DNA of 15,172 nt, taken from positions 1-15,172 of the forward strand of contig CAYFUL010000033.1 in assembly GCA_964346375.1 (NCBI GenBank), given 5' to 3'. Source of the DNA: CAYFUL01 sp964346375. GTDB lineage: Bacteria > Bacillota > Clostridia > Tissierellales > Peptoniphilaceae. A program made the translations under genes and the position numbers. Positions 7,601 to 14,594 of the stretch are shown here, in pieces. Each line of letters begins with the position of its first letter. Within the stretch, counting starts at the first letter, position 1. The notes below the pieces were generated by a model. The model had not been told where the DNA came from, made no database searches, and was given only the letters and a program-made list of their open reading frames with translations.

Positions 7601-8722
7601 ATTTAATTTATCCCTAGCCTCTTCTATTTCATCCTTGCCCTTGTTTAGCTTTTCTTCTCCGTCAATTATTTCTGTCCTTGCGTCCTTAAGTTCTGCCTTA
7701 GAGGAATCCAACTTTTCCCTTGCGTCCTCAAGTTCTGCCTTAGAGGAATCCAACTTTTCCCTTGCGTCATCAAGGTCATTTTTCCCCTTAGAGATTTCTG
7801 TATTGTACTTATCTAATCCCTCTCTATAGGATTTTTCTCCATCGGCTAAGTCGGATTTTGCACTGTCTAATTTTTCCCTTGCATCATCTAATTCTCTCTC
7901 GCCGTCTTCAATTTCCCTCTCACCTTTTGCAATTTCATCTACAATATCCTCTCTAGTAATGGCAAGTCGTTCACTAGGTCTATAGTTTAAATCTATCTTC
8001 ATTTCGTTTTCATGAAGTTTAACCAGTTTTTTATACTCCTGTGAATCCCTATTAATGTCTTGTAAATTTTCATAGGTTAATTTTGCAATGGTATACTTTT
8101 CAAGGGCAAAGTCCTCGGGAGAAATATAGCCGTAAAAATCTAACGAGCCAAGTCCCCTTGAAGAAACTCCCTTATTCTCCTTCATTCCATAGGAAATACT
8201 CTCTGCATATCCTACAACTTTAAAGGAATATCTTTTAAGGACAAGTTCATCATCTTTATTAAACCCAGCCTTATTAGGTTCATGTTTAAAATGAATTATG
8301 TCTCCAATTTTAAACCTAGATGCATACTCCTTATCGAGAACAATTTCTCCAGGATTTTCTACATCTCTACCCTCTACTATATTTGCCTTGGAAATTATAC
8401 GAGGGCTGGAGATTAATCTTCCAACCTCTCCAGAGTTTACCTCATTTAAATCCACGTCCTTTAAAAATTCAATATCCTGTAATTCTCTATCTTTAATTAC
8501 ACTAATATCTACATCTTCAAATCCAGAAGGACAGTAGACCTCCAAGTCCTCAAAATTTGTAATTTTCATTTCCTCAGAAATAGTATTTCTCATAATAGGC
8601 GCAGTAACAATAAGCCCCATAAAAACAAAGGAGCCCAGGGCTATTATAAGTAAAATTGAAATAAACCTGGACTTTGAGTTTACTATTTCTCTAATGAGAT
8701 TAATTCTATTTATTCGCTTCAT
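4626..8722 (-). CDS. Giant FtsX-type ABC transporter permease with long coiled-coil domain
   Basis: A permease of about 1365 residues, interrupted only by the 10-N gap at 5028-5037. The preferred start is ATG 8722, four bases after the ATPase stop, giving MKRINRINLIREIVNSKSRF, the usual opening of this family; a TTG at 8746 is also possible. From ATG 8722: helix 1 (about 20-44), an extracellular region, heptad repeats of the LDDAREK/LDSSKAE type (about 263-465), a linker without heptads (465-500), further coiled coil (about 500-800), then an FtsX block with three helices (about 828-946). A second half has one helix (1001-1021), an extracellular domain and a C-terminal FtsX block with NLTNINIEERKREISTIKVLGF. 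It resembles MacB-type exporters with a YhgE-like coil. The substrate is unknown. Confidence 0.9.
5028..5037. other. Assembly gap of ten N within the permease gene
   Basis: Ten unknown bases separate two parts of one gene. The upstream part (5038-8722) holds 1228 codons plus one base and the downstream part (4626-5027) exactly 134 codons. The true gap length must therefore be two modulo three (for example 8 or 11 bases) if the gene is intact. The flanking protein, SMFVNA then LTQVELVITIASVLLSLVVL, lacks only a few residues compared with related FtsX blocks. Confidence 0.9.
7688..7771 (-). repeat. 42-base tandem duplication in the coiled-coil coding region
   Basis: Two adjacent 42-base units (7688-7729 and 7730-7771) differ at one position. 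They encode a 14-residue block, two heptads, containing LDSSKAEL and DAREK. The near identity, against the more diverged heptads around it, marks a recent duplication that lengthened the coil by two heptads without breaking frame. Confidence 0.85.
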
Positions 8723-8726
8723 AATT

Positions 8727-9428
8727 TTACCAAGATATGTCGTCAATTAGCATAGGATTTTCGTTCATCCTCATATTTCTAATTGTACCGTCATTTATTT
8801 CAATAATTCTGTTCGCCATAGGAGTTAGAGCTTGGTTGTGGGTAATAACTATTACAGTAGTACCACTATTTTTTACAGTTTCCTGTAGAATTTTTAATAC
8901 CTGTTTACCAGTTTTATAGTCTAAAGCTCCCGTAGGCTCATCACAAAGTAGTAGCTTAGGTCTTTTTACAAGTGCCCTTGCTATGGCAACTCTCTGTTGC
9001 TCGCCGCCAGATAGTTGTGATGGAAAATTATTAAGTCTTCCACCAAGGCCAACGTCTTCTAGTACACTTTTAGATTCAAAAGGGTCCTCTGCAATTTGTG
9101 CAGCAAGTTCTACATTTTCAAGGGCAGTTAAATTTGAGATTAGGTTGTAAAATTGAAACACAAATCCCATTTGAGTTCTTCTATATTCAGTAAGTTCCCT
9201 TGGAGAATATGTAGAAATATCCTTCCCGTCAATAATAATACTTCCCTCGGAAGGAGATTCCATTCCCCCTAGTATATTAAGTAGAGTGGATTTACCAGCC
9301 CCTGATGGACCAACGACTACTACAAATTCTCCCTTTTCAATATTAAAATTTATATCTCTATTGGCAGTAATGGAAAGTTCTCCCGTTACAAACCTCTTAG
9401 TCAAATTTTTCACTTCTATAAATGACAT
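8727..9428 (-). CDS. ABC transporter ATP-binding protein, LolD/MacB type
   Basis: A 233-residue cytosolic ATPase that should energise the adjacent permease. All motifs are present: Walker A GPSGAGKST (40-48), Q-loop in FVFQFYNLI (about 88-96), signature LSGGEQQR, Walker B LLLCDEPTGALD and the switch histidine in VIVITHN. The ENVELAAQIA segment and the DEPTGALD form place it in the LolD/FtsE/MacB group, which works with FtsX-type permeases. Length is typical. AGGTGATA precedes the ATG. It is the first gene of a two-gene operon, four bases before the preferred permease start, and is divergent from the guanylate-kinase-like gene. The C-terminal tail after about residue 215 is short and extends beyond the core domain. 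Confidence 0.95.
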   Translation of the reverse strand: MSFIEVKNLTKRFVTGELSITANRDINFNIEKGEFVVVVGPSGAGKSTLLNILGGMESPSEGSIIIDGKDISTYSPRELTEYRRTQMGFVFQFYNLISNLTALENVELAAQIAEDPFESKSVLEDVGLGGRLNNFPSQLSGGEQQRVAIARALVKRPKLLLCDEPTGALDYKTGKQVLKILQETVKNSGTTVIVITHNQALTPMANRIIEINDGTIRNMRMNENPMLIDDISW

Positions 9429-9443
9429 ATTATCACCTATTTA

Positions 9444-9472
9444 TTTATACCCTATTTAACTGTAAATGTCTA
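9444..9472 (-). promoter_or_regulatory. Promoter of the ABC transporter operon
   Basis: On the minus strand TAGACA (9467-9472) and TATAAA (9444-9449) are separated by exactly 17 bases, five of six matches to consensus at each box. The ribosome binding site (9431-9438) starts about six bases beyond the -10 box, so the predicted leader is very short. Confidence 0.5.
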
Positions 9473-9481
9473 TGTTATAAT
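9473..9481 (+). promoter_or_regulatory. Extended -10 promoter of the guanylate-kinase-like gene
   Basis: TGTTATAAT is a perfect extended -10 element. Six bases later comes GAGGTG (9488-9493), the ribosome binding site for TTG 9499. Element, spacing and ribosome binding site repeat the arrangement before the BofA-like gene. Confidence 0.55.
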
Positions 9482-9498
9482 GATTTTGAGGTGATTTT

Positions 9499-10023
9499 TT
9501 GATTTATATTCTCTGCGGAAATAGCGGCGCCGGAAAGACATTTCAAATACAGAATTTAAAAAAATCCTTAGATATATTCGAGGTAATTACATACACAACT
9601 AGGAAAAAGCGACCTTTAGAAGTAGAGGATGTAGATTACTACTACATAACCATCGAAGAATTTAAAGAGCTTGAAAAAAATGGAGATGTAATTGCACCAA
9701 CTTCTTACGTGGGAAATTATTATGGAGTTCCTGCAAATATATTGGAAAAATATACAGGGGATGAGGATTGTATACTTGATGTAGATCTTCCAGGAATAGT
9801 TGAAATTAAAGAGAGGTTTGGTAGTAGTGTAGTGGTAATTTGTCTATACCTTACTAAGGATGTAATGGAAAGGCGAATGAGAGAAAGAGGAGACTCTGAG
9901 GACAAAATAGAACATAGGCTAAAGTATATTCTTCCCTACGAGGAGTACTCAGACTATGTAATTGATGGGAATAGAAATAGAGAAGAGATAACTTTAGAAC
10001 TAATAGAAATAATAAATAGGTAG
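9499..10023 (+). CDS. Guanylate kinase-like P-loop protein
   Basis: A 174-residue cytosolic protein of the guanylate kinase family, which phosphorylates GMP to GDP with ATP. The P-loop is CGNSGAGKT (6-14). The GMP-binding segment TYTTRKKRPLEVEDVDYYYI (31-50) parallels the canonical TTR-PR-GE-x-x-x-DY-F pattern but has leucine where the family usually has glycine before glutamate. GNYYGVP (72-78), LDVDLPGIVEIK (93-104) and the lid RMRERGD (126-132) also fit. It is shorter than typical Gmk (about 190-205 residues), so it may be a divergent paralogue rather than the essential enzyme; no symbol is given. The start is TTG 9499, set by GAGGTG five bases upstream. The DUF1622 gene follows 12 bases later. 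Confidence 0.75.
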   Translation: MIYILCGNSGAGKTFQIQNLKKSLDIFEVITYTTRKKRPLEVEDVDYYYITIEEFKELEKNGDVIAPTSYVGNYYGVPANILEKYTGDEDCILDVDLPGIVEIKERFGSSVVVICLYLTKDVMERRMRERGDSEDKIEHRLKYILPYEEYSDYVIDGNRNREEITLELIEIINR

Positions 10024-10035
10024 AAGGAGAAAATT

Positions 10036-10380
10036 ATGCTTGTTAATTTAATTGAGGAAACTCTCGCTCCATTGGTAATGCACTTTTTAGAAATTATTGG
10101 GATACTTATAATTGCCTATGGAAGTGTACGCTCATTAGTGGTTTTTGCAAAATCGGGATTTAAATTAAATAACCCCTCTGTAAAAATACTACTGGCAGAG
10201 GCTCTGGCACTAAGTCTTGAATTTAAACTTGGAGCGGAAATTATTAAGACAGTAATCGTTAGGGATTTAAACGAATTATTAATACTTGGATTTGTAGTAG
10301 TCCTTAGAATTGCCCTTACCTTTGTAATACATTGGGAAATAAAAATTACGGAAGAGGATTTAAAGAAAATTGAGGATTAA
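10036..10380 (+). CDS. DUF1622 family membrane protein
   Basis: A 114-residue integral membrane protein of the DUF1622 family, function unknown. Three likely helices lie at about residues 12-36, 48-64 and 76-98. The family's most recognisable stretch, ALALSLEFKLGAEIIKTVIVRDLNELLILG, covers about 57-86, followed by VVLRIALTF and a C-terminal glutamate-rich tail. GAAGGAGA just upstream supports the ATG. It lies in one transcription unit with the guanylate-kinase-like gene. No typical terminator follows; the first structure downstream is the GC-rich palindrome at 10444. Confidence 0.85.
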   Translation: MLVNLIEETLAPLVMHFLEIIGILIIAYGSVRSLVVFAKSGFKLNNPSVKILLAEALALSLEFKLGAEIIKTVIVRDLNELLILGFVVVLRIALTFVIHWEIKITEEDLKKIED

Positions 10381-10442
10381 AATCTAATTGATGGAGCTAT
10401 GGATAAAATATATTTTGTTTATAAAATTCCAAGGCATTGTAT

Positions 10443-10524
10443 CGGGCGGATTGGGGACAATCCGCCCCTACCGAAGGTTTTGAATTATGAAGATTTTTGG
10501 AAATTACCGTAGATTTTTAAATAT
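10443..10524 (+). repeat. GC-rich palindromic repeat element, copy B
   Basis: Perfect 10-base arms GGGCGGATTG (10444-10453) and CAATCCGCCC (10458-10467) flank a GGGA loop and are followed by CTACC. The AT-rich tail to about 10524 resembles the tail of copy A at the left end of the window, including TGAAGATT and TTTTTAAATATGG. The element is orientated the same way as copy A. In RNA it would fold into a very stable hairpin just downstream of the DUF1622 gene. Confidence 0.75.
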
Positions 10525-10552
10525 GGTGTAATTCAATGTGTTGGTATAAAAA

Positions 10553-10677
10553 TGAACCGTGGTAGATGTGTCGAGCCCCGCCCGACCCGAGGACAGAGGG
10601 CGTCGGTACCGTAGAATGGATATGTAATAAAATACCAACGTTGTTTAACGAGGGACCCAATACAATCCGCCCCTACC
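10553..10677. repeat. Degenerate palindromic repeats, copies C and D
   Basis: Copy C (about 10553-10612) is GC-rich, with a CGCCC (10579-10583) and GGGCG (10598-10602) dyad and a CGGTACCG palindrome (10604-10611). Copy D keeps only the right half of copy B: CAATCCGCCCCTACC (10663-10677) is identical, preceded by a decayed left arm. Both look like older, mutated members of the same element family. The limits are approximate. Confidence 0.5.
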
Positions 10678-10706
10678 TGTTTGTGAAGCTTATAGAATAC
10701 ACAAAA

Positions 10707-10735
10707 AAACTCTCCAACACGGAGAGTTTAATTAT
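10707..10735 (-). terminator. Terminator of the Na/Pi symporter-EamA operon
   Basis: A perfect nine-base stem (10707-10715 with 10721-10729) and a five-base loop are followed on the minus strand by a run of seven T (10703-10709, partly within the stem). The stem overlaps the TAA stop of the EamA gene. A weaker T-rich tail on the plus strand (10731-10739) may let it work in both directions. Confidence 0.8.
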
Positions 10736-11636
10736 TTTTCCTATTTACTTTATTTGAAAAAATGGATTGTATTAGTACTGCCGAAAGTACTACGCCTATT
10801 CCCAGTAGATCTACTGGTACAACTTTTTGTCCCAAAAGTATCCATGAGAAAAATAGTGATGCTATTGGTTCTATTGTTGCTAGAATTGAACCACGCATTG
10901 GTCCAACTATATTTACTCCCTTTAAAAATGCTACAAACGCCACTGCCGTTCCTGGTATTACTACGATAAAAAATGCAACTATCATTGGTAGATCAAATTC
11001 CACTTCTATATTCCAAACTCTTGTGGCAAAAAGTAAAAATATTCCACCTATTAACATTCCAATTCCCGTTACTGCAATTGCACCGTATTTTTTTATTAGT
11101 CCATGGGGCATTGTGCTATAGGTTGAGAGCCCTACTGCTGCTGCTATTCCCCAAAATAATCCAATTGGAGAAATTGCCATTACTTTTAAATTAAACCTTG
11201 TGGAAAGGATAAAGGTTCCAAATATTGCTAAGAATATGGAAACCACTTCAAATTTTCGTGGAAGCCTAGTTTCCTTTACACATACATATATTGCAATAAA
11301 AATAGTCCCTAAATATTGGAGTACCGTCGCCGTTGCAGCATTGGTATAGTAAATCGCCTTTGAGTATGAAAACTGACAGAAGAGTAATCCTCCAAGCGCA
11401 AATGCTATTAGAAGTAGGGTATCCTTTTTATCTTTAAAAATTCTAAGGGAATCTCTGTTTTTTACGGCAGTAAAGGCACTTAAAATTATTCCCGATATGG
11501 TTAACCTTGAAACTACGAGAAATGATACATCTATTCCTCTAATATTTGTAAGGTACTGACTACAAGTTCCCATTAATCCCCAAAGGACTGCTCCTAGTAC
11601 TGTTATTGCTACTCCAAATTTTAGTCTATCTCTCAT
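10728..11636 (-). CDS. EamA family (DMT superfamily) transporter
   Basis: A 302-residue polytopic membrane protein with ten predicted helices arranged as two EamA repeats (about 10-140 and 155-292). The first repeat has the NAATATVLQYLGTIFIAIYV segment and the second PMRGSILATIEPIASLFFSW followed by LLGQ, corresponding to the conserved P-x-x-a-s-x-x-x-x-x-E-P stretch before helix ten in this family. Such proteins export or import small metabolites such as amino acids or nucleobases; the substrate cannot be told. TAGGAGTG supports the ATG. The gene begins eight bases after the stop of the Na/Pi symporter gene, so the two are probably co-transcribed, and a terminator overlaps its end. Confidence 0.9.
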   Translation of the reverse strand: MRDRLKFGVAITVLGAVLWGLMGTCSQYLTNIRGIDVSFLVVSRLTISGIILSAFTAVKNRDSLRIFKDKKDTLLLIAFALGGLLFCQFSYSKAIYYTNAATATVLQYLGTIFIAIYVCVKETRLPRKFEVVSIFLAIFGTFILSTRFNLKVMAISPIGLFWGIAAAVGLSTYSTMPHGLIKKYGAIAVTGIGMLIGGIFLLFATRVWNIEVEFDLPMIVAFFIVVIPGTAVAFVAFLKGVNIVGPMRGSILATIEPIASLFFSWILLGQKVVPVDLLGIGVVLSAVLIQSIFSNKVNRKNN

Positions 11637-11644
11637 TTACACTC

Positions 11645-13240
11645 CTATAGGTGACCTGCCTTTCTTAGGTAGGACATTATTCTTTCAAATGCGATGAGGT
11701 ATTTATCATAAACTATTCCACTTTCAGGATCGCAAATTCCCGCCTTCATTCTCTCTGTATGAACTCTTCTAATTCTAACTAGGTACTTTTCTATATCGTA
11801 GTAGAAGTAATTTAGATTTTCGTTTCTGTCATCCCTATTTACTTTATCATCAAAGGAATTAAACATCTCTAGTAAATCGTCTTTAACATACTCTATTTCC
11901 TTAATGGCATCCCTAGTAAATTCTAGTTCCTTATCGTAAATATACTTTCCATATTCTGCAAGGTTTTTTATATGGTCTCCCATTCTCTCCAATCCTCGTA
12001 CTATATTTAAGTAGGAGGTTAGTTCTTCTGTTAAGTCCTCGCTTTTTGGACCAGACATATTTCCAATAATGTACCTTGAAATGGCAGAGTTTAAATAGTT
12101 TATAGTTTCCTCATTTTCAAATATTTTATCGTATACATCTTCATCATAATTTAGAAACATTTCCATTGCAAGAGAAAAATTTTCCTCTACTTTTTTAAAC
12201 ATTCTCTTAGCTTCTGCACGAATATCTAAAAATGCAAGGGAGATATCCTTATTTGAATTTGGATTTATATATAGTAGACTTCTATCCTCTGCTTTTTTAT
12301 CTGTACCCTTAACTAATATTGTTGCAAGCTTTGCAAGTTGCTTAGTAAATGGAAGTAGAATTATAGTAGAAAATACGTTGAAAAGTGTATGCATATTTGC
12401 TATTTGTGCAGCTGGTGTATTTCTTGAAAACCTCTCTACAAATTCTGCAATAGGTAGTTTAAAACTAAGTATTACAAAAATAACCGTACCTATTACGTTA
12501 AATAGCACGTGGATTGCAGCAGTTCTCTGTGCATTTTTACTTGTACCTATTGATGAAAGTACAGATGTTATACAAGTTCCAATATTAAATCCACAGATTA
12601 TGTACATACTCATTCCCAGGGGAATCAATCCATTATTTGCCACAGCCTGTAGTATTCCTAGAGATGCTGATGATGATTGTATAATTGCTGTAATTATTGT
12701 ACCTGCTAAAATTCCTAGGAATGGATTTTTAAATAGGGTAATCATATCTACAAATACCTTAGAATCTCTAAGGGGACTCATAGAATCTCCCATCATTTTC
12801 ATTCCCATAAATAAAAAACCAAGGCCTAGAAAAACTTGGCCTATATAAATAAATTTTTTCTTCTTCTTAATAAAAGTTGCCATTACAAAACCAGCTAGGG
12901 CAATAAGTGGAGCAATCTGTCCAATATCAAGGGCAACTAATTGTCCTGTAACTGTAGTTCCTATATTTGCTCCCATAATAACTCCAATGGACTGTCCTAA
13001 AGTCATTATGCCTGCATTTACAAATCCTACTAGCATTACAGTTGTAGCCGACGAGGACTGTATTATTCCAGTTACTACTACTCCAACTAAGATCCCCTTT
13101 AATTTATTGGACGTAACTTTTTCAATTATGGACTGCATTTTCGTCCCGGCAGCTAGTTCCAGGCCTTCGCTCATAAATGTCATTCCATATAGGAATAAAA
13201 TTAGGCCTCCTATTAAACCAATAATATAACTGAATTCCAT
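11645..13240 (-). CDS. Na+/phosphate symporter family protein with PhoU-like C-terminal domain
   Basis: A 531-residue membrane protein of the NptA/YjbB (PF02690) family, which moves phosphate with sodium. Two inverted repeats carry the hallmark motifs: QSSSATT (61-67) with GANIGTT (90-96), and QSSSAS (188-193) with GFNIGTC (217-223). About eight or nine membrane helices occupy residues 1-310. The remaining 200 residues are helical and charged, with a PhoU-like four-helix pattern (about 335-525) including a YLNIVRGLERMGDHIKNLAE segment, as in many bacterial members. In E. coli YjbB the physiological direction appears to be export. AGGAGG precedes the ATG. The EamA gene follows. The upstream region contains spaced TTTACA/TTAACA-type repeats. 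Confidence 0.93.
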   Translation of the reverse strand: MEFSYIIGLIGGLILFLYGMTFMSEGLELAAGTKMQSIIEKVTSNKLKGILVGVVVTGIIQSSSATTVMLVGFVNAGIMTLGQSIGVIMGANIGTTVTGQLVALDIGQIAPLIALAGFVMATFIKKKKKFIYIGQVFLGLGFLFMGMKMMGDSMSPLRDSKVFVDMITLFKNPFLGILAGTIITAIIQSSSASLGILQAVANNGLIPLGMSMYIICGFNIGTCITSVLSSIGTSKNAQRTAAIHVLFNVIGTVIFVILSFKLPIAEFVERFSRNTPAAQIANMHTLFNVFSTIILLPFTKQLAKLATILVKGTDKKAEDRSLLYINPNSNKDISLAFLDIRAEAKRMFKKVEENFSLAMEMFLNYDEDVYDKIFENEETINYLNSAISRYIIGNMSGPKSEDLTEELTSYLNIVRGLERMGDHIKNLAEYGKYIYDKELEFTRDAIKEIEYVKDDLLEMFNSFDDKVNRDDRNENLNYFYYDIEKYLVRIRRVHTERMKAGICDPESGIVYDKYLIAFERIMSYLRKAGHL

Positions 13241-13250
13241 TTCTCAACCT

Positions 13251-13303
13251 CCTATGTTATTTTACATTATTTTTACACAGAATTAAACATAATTTAACAT
13301 AGG
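13251..13303. promoter_or_regulatory. Inverted repeat and Pho-box-like repeats before the Na/Pi symporter gene
   Basis: CCTATGTTA (13251-13259) and TAACATAGG (13295-13303) form a perfect nine-base inverted repeat with 35 bases between. Inside, on the plus strand, hexamers TTTACA (13261), TTTACA (13272), TAAACA (13284) and TTAACA (13294) recur every 10-12 bases, close to the direct-repeat pattern bound by PhoP in Bacillus (TT-A-ACA, about one helical turn apart). TAAAAT (13259-13264, minus strand) is a weak candidate -10 box. The DNA is very AT-rich, so chance similarity is possible. Confidence 0.35.
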
Positions 13304-13321
13304 TATAATTTTTGACATAAG

Positions 13322-13364
13322 AAAATCCTATGAAAGTTGGATTTTTCTCTCATAGGATTTTTTT
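13322..13364 (-). terminator. Terminator of the amidohydrolase-FNT operon
   Basis: A perfect 12-base stem pairs AAAATCCTATGA (13322-13333) with TCATAGGATTTT (13350-13361) over a 16-base loop. It overlaps the TAG stop of the 173-residue protein gene. On the minus strand the 3' arm ends in four T and then CTT; on the plus strand it is followed by more T. It probably ends the minus-strand operon. Confidence 0.6.
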
Positions 13365-13840
13365 AACAAGTAGTATTTTGGTCCATTAAATCTAATATAC
13401 TTTATCCCATCTGTAACAATTCTAACAGAGCCAATAAAGTTTACTGATTTTGAATTTATCTTTTCAATATTTAAAAAGTTTAGTAGGAAACCAGAGATTA
13501 TTCCAAAGTCCTCCTTATTTTCATAGAGATAATTTATGACTTCACCTTTCTTTATACAGTAGTGAATAATATCCATTAGAGGGTCATTTAGTAGCTCTAC
13601 CTCCTCTATACTAAATGGGTTAAAAGTTTTTTCCTCAAGGTTTATACTGTATAGCTCACTTAAAACATCTTCACAGTTTTTTGTGCAGACTATATAATCA
13701 CTTTTTACTAGAACATATTCCTCTAGCCTTCCAATTTTATCTAAGACCAAGTAGTAGGAATATCCCTTAACTTTTTCAATTAGTATTCCATTAAACTCTA
13801 TTCCATTTTCAAGTAGTACACTTTGAATTTTACTAGCCAT
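13328..13840 (-). CDS. Unrecognised protein, translationally coupled to the FNT channel
   Basis: I do not recognise this protein. The likely start is ATG 13840, eight bases inside the end of the FNT gene, with GGG five bases upstream; a TTG at 13849 would add three residues. From the ATG it has about 170 residues, no signal peptide and no clear membrane helix. It is acidic in the middle and basic at the C-terminus (KYYLLKKSYERKIQ). It alternates strand-like segments (GILIEKVKGYSYYLVL, VRIVTDGIKYIRF) with helical ones (DPLMDIIHYCIKKGEVINYLYE), compatible with a small soluble alpha-beta protein. The overlap suggests a role tied to the FNT channel. Codon use matches its neighbours. Confidence 0.75.
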   Translation of the reverse strand: MASKIQSVLLENGIEFNGILIEKVKGYSYYLVLDKIGRLEEYVLVKSDYIVCTKNCEDVLSELYSINLEEKTFNPFSIEEVELLNDPLMDIIHYCIKKGEVINYLYENKEDFGIISGFLLNFLNIEKINSKSVNFIGSVRIVTDGIKYIRFNGPKYYLLKKSYERKIQLS

Positions 13841-14594
13841 TTTTCCCAACCTTGTAAATATTGTAGTACAATACTCCTACAAAAGTTCCCCCTAGAACAT
13901 TGCCAAGGGTAACTGGTAGAAGATTATTAAAAACAAAACTGCTCCAATTTAAAATGGAAGTGTCCATAGAAACTCTGCCCTTTAAAAATATTCCCATGGG
14001 AATATAGTACATATTTGCAATACTATGCTCAAAACCACATAAGACGAAAATAAATACTGGAAAGATTACAGATAGGGATTTTTCCACAGTGCTCTTTCCA
14101 AAAAGAGCCATCCATACTCCCATACATACTAGTATATTACAATTTATCCCAAGAATAATAAGCTCTAATGTGGATTTTGAAACCTTTCCAAGGGAAATTG
14201 ATACTGCAACTTTTGCAAATTCTTCACTAACTATGTTGAAATTTAAAAGTGCAAAGATTATTGAGCCTATAAAATTTCCAATATAGACTATGAGTAAAAA
14301 TAAGAGCATCTTTTTTAAGGTAATACTCTTTTTTAAATAGCCCATTACAAAAAGACAATCCCCTGTAAAGAGTTCTGAGGTACCAACTGTAACAAGTACA
14401 ATCCCTATGGGAAAAACACATGCCCCTAAAATTCTTCCATACTGTGGAAAATATAGGTTTGCCATTGTAGAAGAATATGCTCCAATTGCAATAAATATTC
14501 CCGCCAGTATTCCAAGTAAAAATGTTTTAAAGTAATTTCTATCCGACCTAACCCTTGTATTATTACAGTAATTTTCTAGTACCTCACTACCCAT
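13833..14594 (-). CDS. Formate/nitrite transporter (FNT) family channel
   Basis: A 253-residue membrane protein of the FNT family, pentameric channels for formate, nitrite, hydrosulfide or related small anions. Six helices are predicted between about residues 24 and 245. Signature stretches are GTSELFTGD (71-79), GINCNILVCMGVWMA (149-163), CGFEHSIANMYYIPMG (186-201), with H190 matching the central pore histidine, and NNLLPVTLGNVLGG (223-236). Length is near the family norm. GGAGAAG precedes the ATG, whose A is the last base of the amidohydrolase stop (TAATG), so the two are translationally coupled. The anion cannot be told from these motifs. The neighbours do not include formate or nitrite metabolism genes. 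Confidence 0.92.
   Translation of the reverse strand: MGSEVLENYCNNTRVRSDRNYFKTFLLGILAGIFIAIGAYSSTMANLYFPQYGRILGACVFPIGIVLVTVGTSELFTGDCLFVMGYLKKSITLKKMLLFLLIVYIGNFIGSIIFALLNFNIVSEEFAKVAVSISLGKVSKSTLELIILGINCNILVCMGVWMALFGKSTVEKSLSVIFPVFIFVLCGFEHSIANMYYIPMGIFLKGRVSMDTSILNWSSFVFNNLLPVTLGNVLGGTFVGVLYYNIYKVGKNG

Larger units (their letters stand above)
10381..10706. other. Non-coding stretch with clustered palindromic repeats
   Basis: Between the DUF1622 gene and the terminator of the EamA gene there is no credible coding sequence. The stretch holds a clear palindromic element (10443-10524), a second GC-rich imperfect dyad (10553-10612) and a partial third copy (about 10655-10677). The rest is plain AT-rich DNA. 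No promoter or RNA gene was recognised. Confidence 0.7.

Noticed and set aside
3317..9428. A defence island made of the AAA-DUF4143 ATPase and the ABC system.
   Set aside because: No nuclease, toxin, methylase, phage or mobility gene is present, the two units have separate promoters, and both families are common outside defence contexts.
10566..10757. A 63-codon plus-strand open frame in the intergenic repeats.
   Set aside because: It runs through the palindromic repeats and the terminator, has no ribosome binding site and no family resemblance.
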